A stretch of 64,000 nucleotides of DNA from Erinaceus europaeus (GCF_950295315.1 NC_080168.1:66287254-66351253), one strand, 5' to 3'. Counted from the first letter of the stretch, positions 21,495-32,577 are shown. The notes: a model not told the origin generated them from the sequence alone. Made by a program: numbers and translations.

Positions 21495-21682
21495 TAAAAT
21501 AGATTTATTTTTGTCAGAGTGAGGGATACGGGGAGCAGGGAGAAAGAAAGAGAATGAGAGGTAAAGGGAGATCAGAGCCCTGCTCAGCTTTGGTTTATGG
21601 TGGTGCTGGGGACTGAACCTGGGACCTCAGAGCCTCAGGCATCCAAGCCTGCTGTGCACCCACTGTGTATCTCCCCAGCCCA
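21495..21682 (-). mobile_element. SINE, form E
   Basis: gagccctgctcagctttggt, tgctggggactgaacctggg, cctcagagcctcaggcatcc, tctccccagccc. Confidence 0.75.
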
Positions 21683-21699
21683 GTGTTGTATATGTGTCA

Positions 21700-21830
21700 T
21701 CCCATCCAGTGTTCTGGTTTCCTTGAGAGATCGCCTCCTTTGTTAGCTCAAAAGATTGAGTGACTTCCTCGAGGTCAGAAGGCCAGGGAGCAGCAGAGCT
21801 GGCCAGAGGGCAGGAAGCCCCACTGCCCAC
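21700..21830 (-). mobile_element. MIR-like ancient SINE core
   Basis: gagtgacttcctcgaggtca followed by gcagcagagctgg matches the MIR core in reverse. MIR copies are shared across mammals and predate the hedgehog SINEs. Confidence 0.55.
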
Positions 21831-21970
21831 TGGGGCTCTGGCCACAGGCTGGGGGTGTCTCTCCAGAGAAGGGTTCCTGGGGCATCCCTTCTACAGTGAG
21901 GGGGGGACAGGAAGCAGAAGGAAACGAGGGGATCCTGCATACTATCTGCCTAAGCAGTTTTATGGGACTA

Positions 21971-22630
21971 TGTGAAAGCTTGGTAGAGCTTAGGGAAGCT
22001 CTCCCATCCTTGGATGGAGGTCTGGAAAGACACCCCACTTGTTAGCCTCTCTCATTAGAGATGAGCCAAGAGGGAAAAGTCTCCCAGACTCAGTTTCTCC
22101 TTGTTAGTCTCCCAAGCTCACAGAAAGCCTACAGGCCTCTCAGACTTAGTTTCTCCCTGCTAGCAGCAGGCCACATGGTTGCCTGCTTTAGGGTTCACTC
22201 AAAGTTCACACATCTATTTCACCCTTTGATCACAAAGGAGAACACACTCTATCATACAGCCAGAACACCAGACAGTGAAAAGCCCCAAAATCTTATTTCC
22301 TTGTGCCCTTTGATATCTGTTATTCACACCAATCTTTGTTTTTCTTTTCTCTACCTCACCTTACTGGTTTAACCCCTATGCTTCTCTCAAATGCCTTTGG
22401 ATAATTAACCTGCCTGCATCATGGAGAATAATCATTCTGACCTTTACGTATCACATCAAATCTTGTCATACCAGCCCCCTACCATAGGGGCAAGCTGACC
22501 TTTAAGAAACCTGTAATCTCTGACATATTTGAAAAATGTTCTTTGCTTAACTCTTTATATAAATCTATACCCATCCCCAAATAAAACGAGTGTTTGTACC
22601 AGAGTACTCCCCGATGCCTCCTTTCTGAAT
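21971..22630 (+). mobile_element. Candidate solo LTR, class I-like
   Basis: Near the right end TATATAAA (22,557-22,564) is followed by AATAAA (22,580-22,585), a spacing common in LTRs. Upstream repeated segments (ctcagtttctccttgttag; cttagtttctccctgctag) look like U3 repeats. Boundaries are uncertain and no target duplication was found. Confidence 0.4.
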
Positions 22631-23790
22631 CACGCAGTCACTAGAACTGGTGAGGGAGGATCGGAGACTTGCCCCCTGGCTGGATCCCCTCCATGGGAGT
22701 GCCAGCACAGTTTGACACCAAGGAGACAGAAGTCACAGTGGAGTGTGGGGGTGCAGTCTCCCCATGTGTCCCCCAGACAGGGGCACACAAGACACCCCAT
22801 CCTCTGCCCTGGAGCCTTTAGCAGCACTGACTCAACTGTGGGGTGAATCACAGGAGCCAAGACCCCCTCCTGGTGCTGGGAGCAGCTGCCTGTCTTCTCA
22901 GGGGCAGTTCTGGGGGTGGTCTCACTCCTGCCACCCCTTATCTAACAGTCAAGAGGCTGCTCCAGGCCCTGGTTCCCCTGTCCCAGAGTAGCCTCCCTCT
23001 ACTGACACTGCCCCACACCATCCAACAGGAAGCTCCACCCTTCTGCCACCCTCCTAGTCCAGATTCCATGCAGCTCTTGGGGGTTCACAACAGCCCTTGC
23101 TACAGCCAGTGACAAAGCCCATGTCTATATATTCAGGGGTCAGCCTAGGGCAGGTGAGTCTCCAGGCAGGCAGTAGGCCTAGGGGGTTGTGGCTCTGGGG
23201 GCAGGTGGGCCTGGGGGCTGGTGGGCCAGGGGCTGGTGGGCTTGGTGCAGAGGAGACTGGCTGGCATTCTGCAGCAGGAGTGTCCCCAGGGCCTGGGGGT
23301 GGGGTGGGGGTAGGAGTAGGTACATGGGATCCTGTCCCTTTGGGCAAAATTCTCTAACTTTACCTTTCTCCCAATACCCCCCCCCCCCAGTGTCTGACCC
23401 TCACACCCTCTCCAGTTAAGGTCTGTTTCCAGGGGGATGTATAAGTGGCCTACTATGCTGGAGAGGTCTCTGTGGCCACAGTCTTTCACCCCACTCCCAT
23501 CCCTAGATACCAAGCCCTTATCCTAGCCAGGAGGGGACTGTCACAGACCATCCCCACACTTGGGCTCTACCTGTAGGTGCAGGCCTCTGCTGCCATCTCT
23601 CCACAGCTCCTCTCGGGTCTTCTGGGGGCCTGAGGGGAAGGGGAACGTCAGCATCCAGTTCCTTCTCTACCCACGGATGTCCCTGGATACCAACCCCCTG
23701 AAGACACAGAATGTCCTTTTCTTAGTGCTGGGGGAAAAGCCTAGGAACTCACATCAACAGTCCTACTGCCCATTTCTCTCATTTGGTATT
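22631..23790. other. Unique, GC-moderate intergenic DNA
   Basis: No SINE or L1. A G-rich (ggggctggtgggcc)-type run lies at 23,190-23,260 and a C10 run at about 23,382. Several open frames overlap both strands with no recognised domain. Confidence 0.45.
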
Positions 23791-23791
23791 C

Positions 23792-23976
23792 TATTTTTTT
23801 TAAGTGTTCTTTTATCTTTTGAATAGGGACAGAGAAGAGTAAGGGAAAGGGGAGATAGAGAGAAAGACCTGCAGCCCTGCTTCACTAATGGTGAAGCTCT
23901 CTCCCCGTAGGTGCAGCCTGAGGGCTTGAACCTTGGTCTTTGTGCATTCAACCAGTTATGCTACCACCTGGATCCC
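23792..23976 (-). mobile_element. SINE, form B
   Basis: ttgaatagggacagagaaga, gcttgaaccttggtctttgt, caaccagttatgctaccacc. Confidence 0.8.
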
Positions 23977-24105
23977 AATATTCATTCATTCATTCATTCT
24001 GAAAGACAGAACTAAAACATCATTCTGGCACATGTGATGCCAGGGATAGAACTCGGGACCTCATACATGAAAGTCCACTGCATTGCCTCCTGGTCTGCTC
24101 ATTCT
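23977..24105 (-). mobile_element. SINE, form C
   Basis: (ATTC)n, catcattctggcacatgtga, actcgggacctcatacatga. Confidence 0.8.
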
Positions 24106-24218
24106 GTACTTCAGAGAGTGAGAGAGGAGAGAGGAGAGGAGCCACAGCACACTTTTATGGTGCCAGGGCTTGACAGAGTAAGGCATGAACTCTACCAGAT
24201 AAGCTATCTTCTAGCCCT
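24106..24218 (-). mobile_element. SINE, diverged D/E fragment
   Basis: gaggagccacagcacacttt, gatccag-type head replaced by ctaccagataagctatcttc. Confidence 0.45.
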
Positions 24219-24270
24219 AACGTGAACTTTTCCAACGTTGCAATACCCCTTCCTTTCTACACAGCATTTT

Positions 24271-24608
24271 CTTTTTTTTGCCTCCAGGGTTATCACTGGG
24301 GCTAGGTGACTGCACTGCAAATCCACTGCTCCTGGAGGCCATTTTTCCCATTTTATTGCCCTTGTTATTATTATTATTGTTATTGATGTCATTGTTGCCA
24401 GATAGGACAGAGAGAAATCAAGAGAAGTGGGGAAGACAGAAAGGGAGATAGAAAGATAGAGGTCTGCTTCACCACCAGCGAAGCAACCCCCCTGCAGGTG
24501 GGGAGCTGGAGGCTCAAACTAGGATCCTTTAGCCAGTTCTTGCGCTTGGTACTGTGTGTGCTTAGTACTGTGTGTGCTTAACCCACTGTGCTACCAGCTG
24601 AGCCCCTT
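24271..24608 (-). mobile_element. SINE, form A
   Basis: cagggttatcactggggcta, ggctcaaactaggatccttt, and a duplicated head segment (tactgtgtgtgcttagtactgtgtgtgctta). Confidence 0.88.
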
Positions 24609-24644
24609 TTTAATTTTAATGCACATTCACTTGCATACACGTAT

Positions 24645-24760
24645 CTTTAAGGTTTATTTGTTTATTTGTCACTGAGAAAAGCCACAGCCTCACTCTAGCT
24701 CACGCTCTGCAGGCTTGCCAGTCCAATGCCCTTCCAGCTACACCACCTCCTAGGGCTGCC
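24645..24760 (-). mobile_element. SINE, form C fragment
   Basis: tttatttgtttatttgtcac, cagcctcactctagctcacg, accacctcctag. Confidence 0.55.
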
Positions 24761-24792
24761 ATGAACACATTTAGGTGAGAATTTAAAACTTA

Positions 24793-24938
24793 GGGGGGCC
24801 AAGCAGTGGTGAACCTGGTTAAGCACACATATCACTAAGCACAAGGACCAGGATTCGAGTCCCGCTTCATGAGTGATGAAGAGGTCTGCAGGTGTCTCTC
24901 TCTATCTCCTCCTCCTCTTTCAATCTCTCTATCCCATC

Positions 24939-24974
<36 letters not shown>

Positions 24975-25060
24975 GCAATAAAATAGGAAAAATAGCCTCC
25001 AGGAATAGTGGATTCATAGTGCTGGCACCAAGCCCCAGCAACTGAAGGCAAAAAAAAAAA
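24793..25060 (+). mobile_element. SINE, form A with (CA)n
   Basis: gggccaagcagtggtgaacc, caggattcgagtcccgcttc. The (AAC) region is replaced by (AC)n at 24,941-24,972, followed by the 3' module and A20. Confidence 0.85.
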
Positions 25061-25077
25061 AAAAAAAAAAGAATCTG

Positions 25078-25394
25078 AGGCTCAGCAGTGGCACAGAGGG
25101 TTAAGTGCACATGGCGCCAAAGTGCAAGGGCTGGTGCAAGGAGGATCTCAGTTCAAGCCCCTGGCTCCCCACCTGCAGGGGAGTCTCTTCACAAGCGGTG
25201 AAGCAGGTCTGCAGGTGTCTGTCTTTCTCTCCTCTCCCCATCCTTTCTCTCTGTCTTCCCCTCCTCCCTTGATTTCTGTCTTATCCAACAACAGCAATAA
25301 CAACAACAACAAAAAAGGGCTACAAAATGGGGAAAATGGCCTCTAAGAGCAGGCATCAAGCCCCAGCGACAACCCTGAAGCAAAAAAAAAAAAA
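25078..25394 (+). mobile_element. SINE, form A
   Basis: ggctcagcagtggcacagag, ggatctcagttcaagcccct, (AAC)n, gagcaggcatcaagccccag, A14. Confidence 0.88.
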
Positions 25395-25904
25395 ATTAAA
25401 ACTTAGATTATGACAGCATTTCTTCTGAATGCATGTGCTGCAGGTACATTATCTTATTACTGATTCCTTGGTGAGGAGGCAGAAATTCACTCTGTTAGAG
25501 TGTTCAGAAGAGTTAAATTGACAGAAGGAGATTAAGGGGATGGGGGTGGGGGTGGGGGGTAAACACATCTACCAAATTCTGTGTGACATTGGAGCTCTCT
25601 TAAGGGCCCAGAGAGGTGGCAGAAGTTAAATGGCTTTATTCTGAGTGGAACAAAGAAGGATGATTAGCTGCTCAAATAAACACTAAGGCAAAACACAGAA
25701 AACACTGACTCAACAGATCTGTTCACACAGGACCCCCAGGGCACCTACTTCCTACTTGAGGGCCAGAGGGGTCACTCTGCTTTTGAAACCAAAGGGCCTC
25801 TTCCCTGGGGGGAGGGGTGGGAAGGGGAAAGAAGGGCAGGTCAGAGTGTCAGCTGTGACATCTGTTGTTCTCACCTTGTTTTTCTGCCAGGGTTCTCTCT
25901 GGTT
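25395..25904. other. Unique sequence
   Basis: No gene or clear repeat. A G-run (gggggtgggggtggggggt) lies near 25,540. Confidence 0.4.
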
Positions 25905-26060
25905 ATTTTAGATGGAGACAGAGGGAGAGGAGAGACACCCCAGTATGGCTCCAGCACCCATGAAGCCCGCCCTGCTGCAGTCCATAGTGCTCCCCAAGGT
26001 GCTGGGACTCCGACCTAGGGCCCCAGGCTTGATGATGAGGTCTCCCAGTACCCCCTCTCC
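25905..26060 (-). mobile_element. SINE, form D
   Basis: Reverse D: gagaggagagacaccccagt, ctgggactccgacctagggc, gatgaggtctcccag. Confidence 0.55.
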
Positions 26061-26089
26061 CCACCCACAGCTCTTAAAAGAGCCTCCTG

Positions 26090-26296
26090 GGGGTCGGGCA
26101 TTAGCGTAGCAGATTAAATGCCATGGCCCGAAGCACAAAGACTGGCGTAAGGATCCTGGTTCGAGCCCCTGGCTCCCCATCTGGGGGGGGGGGGTTCACA
26201 AGTGGTGAAGCAGGGTTGCAGATGTCTGTCTCTCTTGCTATCTCCCCTCCTCTCTCAATTTTTCTCTGTCTCTATCCAGTATAGTAGAAAGAAAGG
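26090..26296 (+). mobile_element. SINE, form A
   Basis: gggtcgggcattagcgtagc, gatcctggttcgagcccctg, a G10 run, tail ccagtatagtagaaagaaag. Confidence 0.85.
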
Positions 26297-26410
26297 GGGT
26301 GGGCCGTGACACAGTTGGCTAAGCACACATATCACCATGAGCAAGGATTTGGGTTCAAGCCCCTACTCCCACTACATGAGCAGTGAAGCAGGTCTGCAAG
26401 TCTCTCTCTT
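26297..26410 (+). mobile_element. SINE, form B, 5' part
   Basis: ggtgggccgtgacacagttg, gggttcaagcccctactccc. Cut off by the following C element. Confidence 0.75.
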
Positions 26411-26556
26411 AAAGATTTTATTTATTTATTCATGAGAATAAATAGGAGGAGAAAGAACCAGACATCACTCTGGTATGTGTGCTGCCAGGGATTGAACTCA
26501 GGATTTCATGCTTGAGAGTCCAGTGCTTTATCCACTGTGCCACCACCTGCTCCCCC
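26411..26556 (-). mobile_element. SINE, form C
   Basis: ttatttatttattcatgaga, gacatcactctggtatgtgt, ctcaggatttcatgcttgag, ccaccacctgctcc. Confidence 0.9.
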
Positions 26557-26591
26557 CTGTTTAAATGACTGTCACATGTGTCCAGTTTCCT

Positions 26592-26826
26592 TTTTAAATT
26601 TTTATTTATTTATTTAATAGTTTTCTTTATTTGCTGTTGGATAAGGACAGAGAAATTAAGAGGGGAGGGGGGAGATAGAAAGGGAGAGAGACAGTGAGAC
26701 ACCTGCAACCCTGCTTCACCACTTGTGAAGCTTTCTTTCCCTCTGCAGGTGGGGACCAGCGGCTTGAACCTGGGTCCTAGCACATTGTAATGTGAGCACC
26801 TAACCTGGTGTGCCACTGCCTGGCTC
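26592..26826 (-). mobile_element. SINE, form B
   Basis: (ATTT)n, ggataaggacagagaaatta, gcttgaacctgggtcctagc, cctaacctggtgtgccactg. Confidence 0.88.
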
Positions 26827-26952
26827 CAAATATTTTTATTTATTATTGGATAGAGACAAACTGAGAGGGGAGAGGGTAATAGGGAAAGAGACAGAGACAC
26901 ACCTGCAGCCCTGCTTCAAAACTTGTGAAACTTTCCCCCTTGCAGGTGGGGT
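26827..26952 (-). mobile_element. SINE, form B, truncated
   Basis: ttatttattattggatagag to ccccttgcaggtgggg. It joins directly to a plus-strand tail at tttctctccctc, suggesting an inverted junction. Confidence 0.7.
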
Positions 26953-27445
26953 TTCTCTCCCTCTCTCTATCTCCCCTTCCTCTCTCAAGTTCTCTCTTCT
27001 CTCTGTCCTGTCAAATAAAAATAAAGTAGAAAGAAAAAAGAAAGAAGGAAATCAGGTAGTAGTGCAGCAGGTTAAGCACAGGTGGCACAAAGCGCAACGA
27101 CCACCGGGGAAGGATCCCGGTTCGAGCTCCCGGCTCCCCACCCGCAGGGGAGTCGCTTCACAGGCGGTGAAGCAGGTCTGCAGGTGTCTATCTTTCTCTC
27201 CCCCTCTCTGTCTTCCCCTGCTCTCTCCATTTCTCTCTGTCCTATCCAACAACAAGGACATCAATAATAACTACAACAATAAAAAACAAAGGCAACAAAA
27301 GGGAATAGATAACTATAAAAATATTTTTAAAAGATATTTTAAAAAAAAGAAAAAAGAAAGAAAAAGATGGCTGGCAGGAGGGGTGGATTTATAGTGCAGC
27401 ACCAAGCTCCAGCAAGAACTATGGAGGCAAAAATAAATAAATAAC
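26953..27445 (+). mobile_element. SINE, form B 3' part, interrupted
   Basis: tctctgtcctgtcaaataaa (to 27,046) resumes at about 27,363 (gaggggtggatttatagtgc...gaactatggaggcaaaaata) after an inserted A element. Confidence 0.65.
27047..27340 (+). mobile_element. SINE, form A
   Basis: caggtagtagtgcagcaggt, gatcccggttcgagctcccg, gcaacaaaagggaatagata. Confidence 0.92.
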
Positions 27446-27447
27446 AA

Positions 27448-27708
27448 TTTCTATGCACAAGGACCCTGATTTTGAGCTCCTGCTCCCCACTTGCGGGGGG
27501 GGGTAGCTTCAGGAGTGGTGAAGCAGGTCTGCAGGTGCTCTCTATCCTTTCCCTCTCTACCTCCCCCTCCCTTCTCAATTTCTCTGTCCTATTGAATGAA
27601 ATAGAAAAATAGGTTGGGAATGGCAGCTGGGAGTAGTGGATTTGTAATGCCGGCACTGAGCGCCAGTGATAACTCTGGTGGCAAATAAATAAATAAATAA
27701 ATAAATGG
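27448..27708 (+). mobile_element. SINE, form B with 3' module
   Basis: 5'-truncated: ctatgcacaaggaccctgat, gagtagtggatttgtaatgc, (AAAT)n end. Confidence 0.8.
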
Positions 27709-28386
27709 GAAATGTCATGTTCAGAATTGGGAGAGAGCTCACTCTGTAGAATGCAAGTCTTCATATTCATGAGCACAAAGGACACCCCCTCACTGGCACC
27801 CCTGGCATTAGTCTGTCCCTTTCCCCAGAGGGCTCCACCTATTGCCTGGCTGGAAGGATAGGTTCCAGGGTGACTGGGAAACCGGCAGTAGAAATCCTAA
27901 CCCTGGGTCCAGTGTGAAGGAGACCCCAACCCTAATGGAGTGTGGCCACCAGTAGTCACATCTGCTATGGGCAAAGCTACCCAGCTCCATTCTGCCTTCC
28001 TCCTCCTTCTCAATGTCATCCAAGGTCACCTTATGAGTGAGCGCGGTCTGACAAGCAACAAGACAAGGCACTGTCACTGCGCAGACAGACTAGACAAGGG
28101 ACAGACACACACCTCGAAAGACTGTGTCCACTGAGAAACTGACTGGCACAGCCCAGCCGGCTGGCCTGGCTGAACGACACCCGTGACCCAAGAGATCATT
28201 CCATGACACCTTTGCCCTGCTATTCACATGGACACCATCACTCACCTCCTAGTTCTCCAGCCCCTCCTGCTACCTGTCTAAATGCTCCCAAGGACAGAGG
28301 AGCAGGGAGGTTGATCTGGGCATCTCCTGGTGTCCACCGACACCAGATAAGTGACATGCAGATAAATGTAGGGATAAAGAATAGGA
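27709..28386. other. Unique sequence
   Basis: No recognised gene or repeat. Confidence 0.4.
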
Positions 28387-28697
28387 ATGGGGGAGTCGGC
28401 AGTAGCGCAGAGGGTTAAGTGCAGGTGGCGCAAAGCGCAAGGACCAGTGCAAGGATCCCTGGCTCCCCACCTGCAGGGGAGTCACTTCACAGGCGATGAA
28501 GCAGGTCTGCAGGTGTCTATCTTTCTCTCCCCCTCTCTGTCTTCCCCTCCTCTCTCCATTTCTCTCTGTCCTATACAACAACAACAACGATAAACAACCA
28601 GGGCAGCAAAAAGTGAAAAAAAAAAAAAAAAAGGCCTCCAGGAGCAGTAGATTCATAGTGCAGGCACCAAACCCCAGCAATAACCTTGGAGGCAAAA
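28387..28697 (+). mobile_element. SINE, form A
   Basis: gagtcggcagtagcgcagag, gggagtcacttcacaggcga, gagcagtagattcatagtgc, caataaccttggaggcaaaa. Box B is partly deleted. Confidence 0.88.
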
Positions 28698-28855
28698 AAG
28701 AAGAAGAAGAAGAAGAAGAAGAAGAAGAAGAAGAAGAAGGAGAAGGAGAAGGAGAAGGAGAAGGAGAAGGAGAAGGAGAAGGAGAAGGAGAAGGAGAAGG
28801 AGAAGGAGAAGGAGAAGAAGAAGAAGAAGAAGAAGAAGAAGAAAAGAAAAAAAAG
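28698..28855. repeat. (GAA)n(GGAGAA)n(GAA)n polypurine mirror tract
   Basis: About 158 bases of pure purine on the plus strand. GAA units flank a central GGAGAA array, giving mirror symmetry. It grew from the A-tail of the preceding SINE. Confidence 0.97.
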
Positions 28856-29255
28856 GAATAGGGAAGCTTCCAATACAGGGGATGGGATACAGAACTCTGG
28901 TGGGGATTGTATGGAACTGTAGCCCTGAGATCTTACAATCTTTTTAAAAATTTTTTATTATTTATTTTCCCTTTTGTTGTCCTTGTTGTTTTTTATTGTT
29001 GTTGTAGTTATTATTGTTGTTGTTGTTGATGTCGTCGTTGTTGGACTGAATAGAGAGAAATGGAGAGAGGAGGGGAAGACAGGGGAGAGAAAGAGAGACC
29101 TGCAGACCGCTTCACCGCCTGTGAAGCGACTCCCCTGCAGTTGGGGAGCCAGCAGCTCGAACCTGGATCCTTACTCCGGTTCTTGCGCTTCGTGCCACAT
29201 GGAGATCTTACAGTCTTGTTCATCATTATCAAATCACTAACAAAAAATACAGGAA
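28856..29255 (+). mobile_element. L1 3' terminus, interrupted
   Basis: ggggatgggatacagaactc...gagatcttacaatc, then after the SINE ttgttcatcattatcaaatcactaac. The target repeat agatcttaca(a/g)tctt marks the insertion. Confidence 0.65.
28938..29205 (-). mobile_element. SINE, form A
   Basis: ttgttgtccttgttgttttt, gctcgaacctggatccttac. The 5' end is truncated after cttcgtgccacatgg. Confidence 0.9.
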
Positions 29256-29600
29256 AACGAAAATTAAAAAAAAAAAACAGCTGAGGTCACGCCTCTCTAT
29301 TTAGAATGCCCCTTCCCACTCAGAAGCCAGCACCAGGGTTATGTAAGTAGGTGGGGACCCCTGGTGGCGACTGGGGGGAATCACCCCAAACCACCTTAGC
29401 CTCTGGCTGCCCCAGTGTCTGGCTGGCTGGCTGGCTGCCCCTGTGTCTGTCCAGGATGGAAGTGCAAAGGCTGGTTCAGTGAACTCTGCATAGATCTCTA
29501 CGCCTGGTAGGCTTATCTCCAGAGACCCCTGGAGGATATTCAAACTCTTTTACTGTTACAGTCTTTGAATAATATGTATTTCTTTAGGAAAAACAAAAAG
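29256..29600. other. Unique sequence
   Basis: No gene. A short (ctgg)n run lies at about 29,421. Confidence 0.35.
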
Positions 29601-29601
29601 A

Positions 29602-30735
29602 TGTGTAAGAGCACATATGGTTGAGTGCGCTGCCCCATCACGATCCCCAGGGAGCCTGACAGGGTCATCTCCTCTGGACCTGCATTCAGACATCAAGGAA
29701 GCTGGGCAGGAGGACGAGAATGGGTCGACGCATTCTCCCCCCGTTATTGCTACAAATAATGATACTGTCACAATTGATTAATAGTGCTTTGGCAGTGCCT
29801 GGTGGGAATGGAGAGTCAGAAGCACCCCCTCTCCCTTACACAGGGGCATATTTGAAAGTTACATTATGAAATTGGGGAAGGTGGGTCAACATAGACGGAC
29901 AAAACAAGTCATGTTATGACCTGCCCCTCAAAGAAAGAATACAGAGATTGAGGCCTCCCTGGTACAAGTTGACGTATTGAAACAAAGAAAGATTAATAGT
30001 TAAACTGTACCAGACCTAGATGAGCAGTGGTCCACGACTAGGCAAAGATCTGTATGCCCCCCATAGAAGATTAATGATAGAAATAGCCCTCAGCAAAAGT
30101 CTAAAACAATTCTGGGTATGACCTCCCCTGAGAACAGGACGATACTAAGCATTGTACCATTCTTTACAGTAAAAGGGGAGTAACATATAGCCTGCCAAAG
30201 CCACAAGACTATGATGCTTATTGCTACTTCCTTATGAGCTGGTTGTTTAGGCAACCTGACTGTAACCTGAAAAAAGTATAAAAGCTAAAGCAGTTTCACT
30301 ATTAAAATGAGTCCAGATTCACCCTCCAATAGAGTGTGGTGTCTATCTGTTCTCCCTCGTGCTGACTCCTGACCCACCGGGGAGGTTGCCTTCGAGACCC
30401 CTGACTCTCCTGCTGCTCATCCACTGTGGTGGTCCGCGGCAGTTGAGCACATGCATTACCATGCACAAGTGCCCAGGTTCAAGCCCCTGCTCCCCACCTG
30501 CAGGTGGGAAGCTTCACAAGCAATAAAGCAGGTATGCAGGTGTCTATCTTTCTCTCCCCCTCTGTCTTCCCCTCCTCTCTTGATTTCTCTCTGTCCTATC
30601 CAGCAACAACAGTAATGACAATAATAACAGTAACAACAAGAGCAACAAAGTGGGAAAAATGGCCTCCAGGAGCAGTGGATTCACAATACAGGCACCAAGC
30701 CCCAGCGATGACCCTGGAGGCAAATAAAATATACA
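29602..30735 (+). mobile_element. SINE, form A/B, split by a solo LTR
   Basis: The 5' piece gagcacatatggttgag ends at 29,625 and the rest resumes at 30,442 (gttgagcacatgcattacca...gcgatgaccctggaggcaaa). The LTR with its 6-bp duplication lies between. Confidence 0.85.
29626..30441 (+). mobile_element. Solo LTR, betaretroviral (ERV2 family)
   Basis: 816 bp, begins TGCGCTGCCCC and ends GTCCGCGGCA, flanked by the perfect 6-bp duplication GTTGAG. TATAAAA is at 30,277 and ATTAAA at 30,301. It aligns end to end with the ERV2 3' LTR at 57,827-58,650 (for example ctgacccaccggggaggt, tgctgctcatccrctgtggt). No internal viral sequence is left, so LTR-LTR recombination removed the provirus. Confidence 0.93.
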
Positions 30736-30739
30736 GAAG

Positions 30740-30872
30740 TGTTTGTGTTTTTTGAGTCCCTTGAGGGAGAGATCAGGAACCATTCAGGCACACACATGGG
30801 GTGTTGGAGATGGAACAGGAGCCTTAGGCATCCAGTCCTGTGCTCCACCAGTTGAGTTCTTCCTCAGCCACT
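30740..30872 (-). mobile_element. SINE, form D, diverged
   Basis: cattcaggcacacacatggg, gttggagatggaacaggagc, gttgagttcttcctcagcc. Confidence 0.5.
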
Positions 30873-30927
30873 GAATATATAGGTCTAATAGCTGGCATCT
30901 TTTTGTGCTTTGTTGAACTCAATGTTC

Positions 30928-31112
30928 ATAGGACTGAAGAGACAGCTCCCCGACTTGCCATGTGTGAGGTCCAGATCTGAGCCCCGGCACCACACGGGAG
31001 GTGTGAAGGTACTGGGGGAAGCTGCCATGTTGTGGTGTCCCACCCCACCCCAGTGAATGAAGAGTTGGCCTAGAGTGGTGAAGTCCCAGCTCTGTTTTAA
31101 AAAAAAAAAAAA
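30928..31112 (+). mobile_element. SINE, form D
   Basis: ggactgaagagacagctccc, ccagatctgagccccggcac, A13 end. Confidence 0.65.
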
Positions 31113-31949
31113 GTCTTCCTTTCCCTTCACGGTTGGATCCACGGACTCTCAGCTAATATGAGATGAATGTCCTCTCTAACATTGTCTACTTGTTCGCCCA
31201 CTTGTGTCCTTCATCCACACGTTTCCTCTTCTCTGGGTGGAAATCACGGACTACAGAACAAGGCCCTGACCAACCAGGGAAGCAGCAGCTACTGCCTGGG
31301 GAGCTGAGTGCTAACGTGCCGGGAGCTGGCATGAGGCCATGTGGAGCTGTTGCCGCCTGTACAACTCCTCAGAACTCCACCCGCCCCATTCCTTATTCCT
31401 TACAGTTAAGTCCCTGGCAGACAAGCTTTCCCTCCCACCCAAATACTCACCAGCTAAGGAATCTCTTGCTCTCTGAGCTCTTCTGCCTCTGCCTCCTTGT
31501 TAAGTCCACATCCAGGAGGAAACATCTTCTACACAGATGGGGGTGGGGAGGGGTAGGAGAACACAAGTCCAGAATGAACAAAGCTTTGTCAAACACGCCG
31601 GCAGCATCCACAGCCTCCTCACCATCCTGCCCTTTCTTACCCTCTCATCACAAATTCCATTGTCCTTGTCATCTATTTATTTATTTATTTTTCCTAAACG
31701 ACTCTGTTTCCCTCTAAGTGTCCACATTCAAGAGATACAAAGTGGTTACTGGTATTTTTAGTCATTGCTCTGTTTTGTTGCTCCAGTAGTTTGGTCTCAG
31801 ATTTGTTTCTGAACTGCAAACAAGCAAGTCTGAAGAAATAGCGTGGCTGAGGGAGCCCTTTGAGAGCCTGGGAATGAAAGTGCCATCAAGTACAGTGTTT
31901 CTGTGTAAAGATACGCTCTAAGAAATATGGGGGGAGCCTTAAAACAAAC
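31113..31949. other. Unique sequence; no gene called
   Basis: A 184-codon plus frame (31163-31717) has no recognised domain and ends in low-complexity DNA. An (ATTT)n run lies at 31,672-31,692. Confidence 0.4.
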
Positions 31950-32050
31950 CTCTGATCCAACAACGACAACAACAATAATAACTACAACAATAAAACAACA
32001 AGGGCATCAAAAGGGAATAAATAAATAAAATAAATATTAAAAAAAAAAAC
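31950..32050 (+). mobile_element. SINE, form A, 3' fragment
   Basis: aacaacgacaacaacaataa, gggcatcaaaagggaataaa, A-rich end. Confidence 0.75.
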
Positions 32051-32156
32051 CTGAGTCTTGAAAGAACTAACAGATGAGGACTTCCTGTGCTAAGTTTACA
32101 AAAAAAATTCCAGCTAACTTTAATCATGCCCAGATTTATACTTCCTGAGAGCTTAT

Positions 32157-32364
32157 TTTTATTTTATTTTTCTTGTATTTGATAGGACAAAGAGAACTCA
32201 AAGGGGGAGGGAAGATAGAGAGGGAGAGAAACAGAGAGACACCTGCAGCCCTGCTTCACCATCCGTGAAGTTTTCCCCTTGCAGGTGGGGACCAGGGACT
32301 CAAACCCCAGTCCTTGTGCACAGTAACATGTGCGTTCAACCAGGTGTGGCATCACCTGGCCCCT
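32157..32364 (-). mobile_element. SINE, form B
   Basis: cttgtatttgataggacaaa, actcaaaccccagtccttgt, caaccaggtgtggcatcacc. Confidence 0.85.
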
Positions 32365-32390
32365 GAGAGTTTAAATACTAATGATTTCTA

Positions 32391-32575
32391 GGGAGTCGGG
32401 GAGATGGCTCAGGTGGTGGAGTGCACACCATACCATGTGTGAGGCCCTGGGCCTAAGCCCAAGCACCACAAGGGAGCACCCTGGAGACCTGGGGAAGCTC
32501 CATGGATGGTGGAGCAGTACTGTGTTCTTCCTCTCTCTCTTTCTCTCTCTCCCTCTCTCTTTTAAAAAGAGATAT
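32391..32575 (+). mobile_element. SINE, form D
   Basis: tcggggagatggctcaggtg, ccatggatggtggagcagta, (TC)n. Confidence 0.75.
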
Positions 32576-32577
32576 AA

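Noticed and set aside
28571..28922. Long Lys/Glu and Phe/Ser frames on both strands
   Set aside because: Translation of the GAA/GGAGAA microsatellite.
31163..31717. 184-codon plus-strand open frame
   Set aside because: No recognisable domain, no start context or splice structure, ends in low-complexity DNA. Looks like chance.
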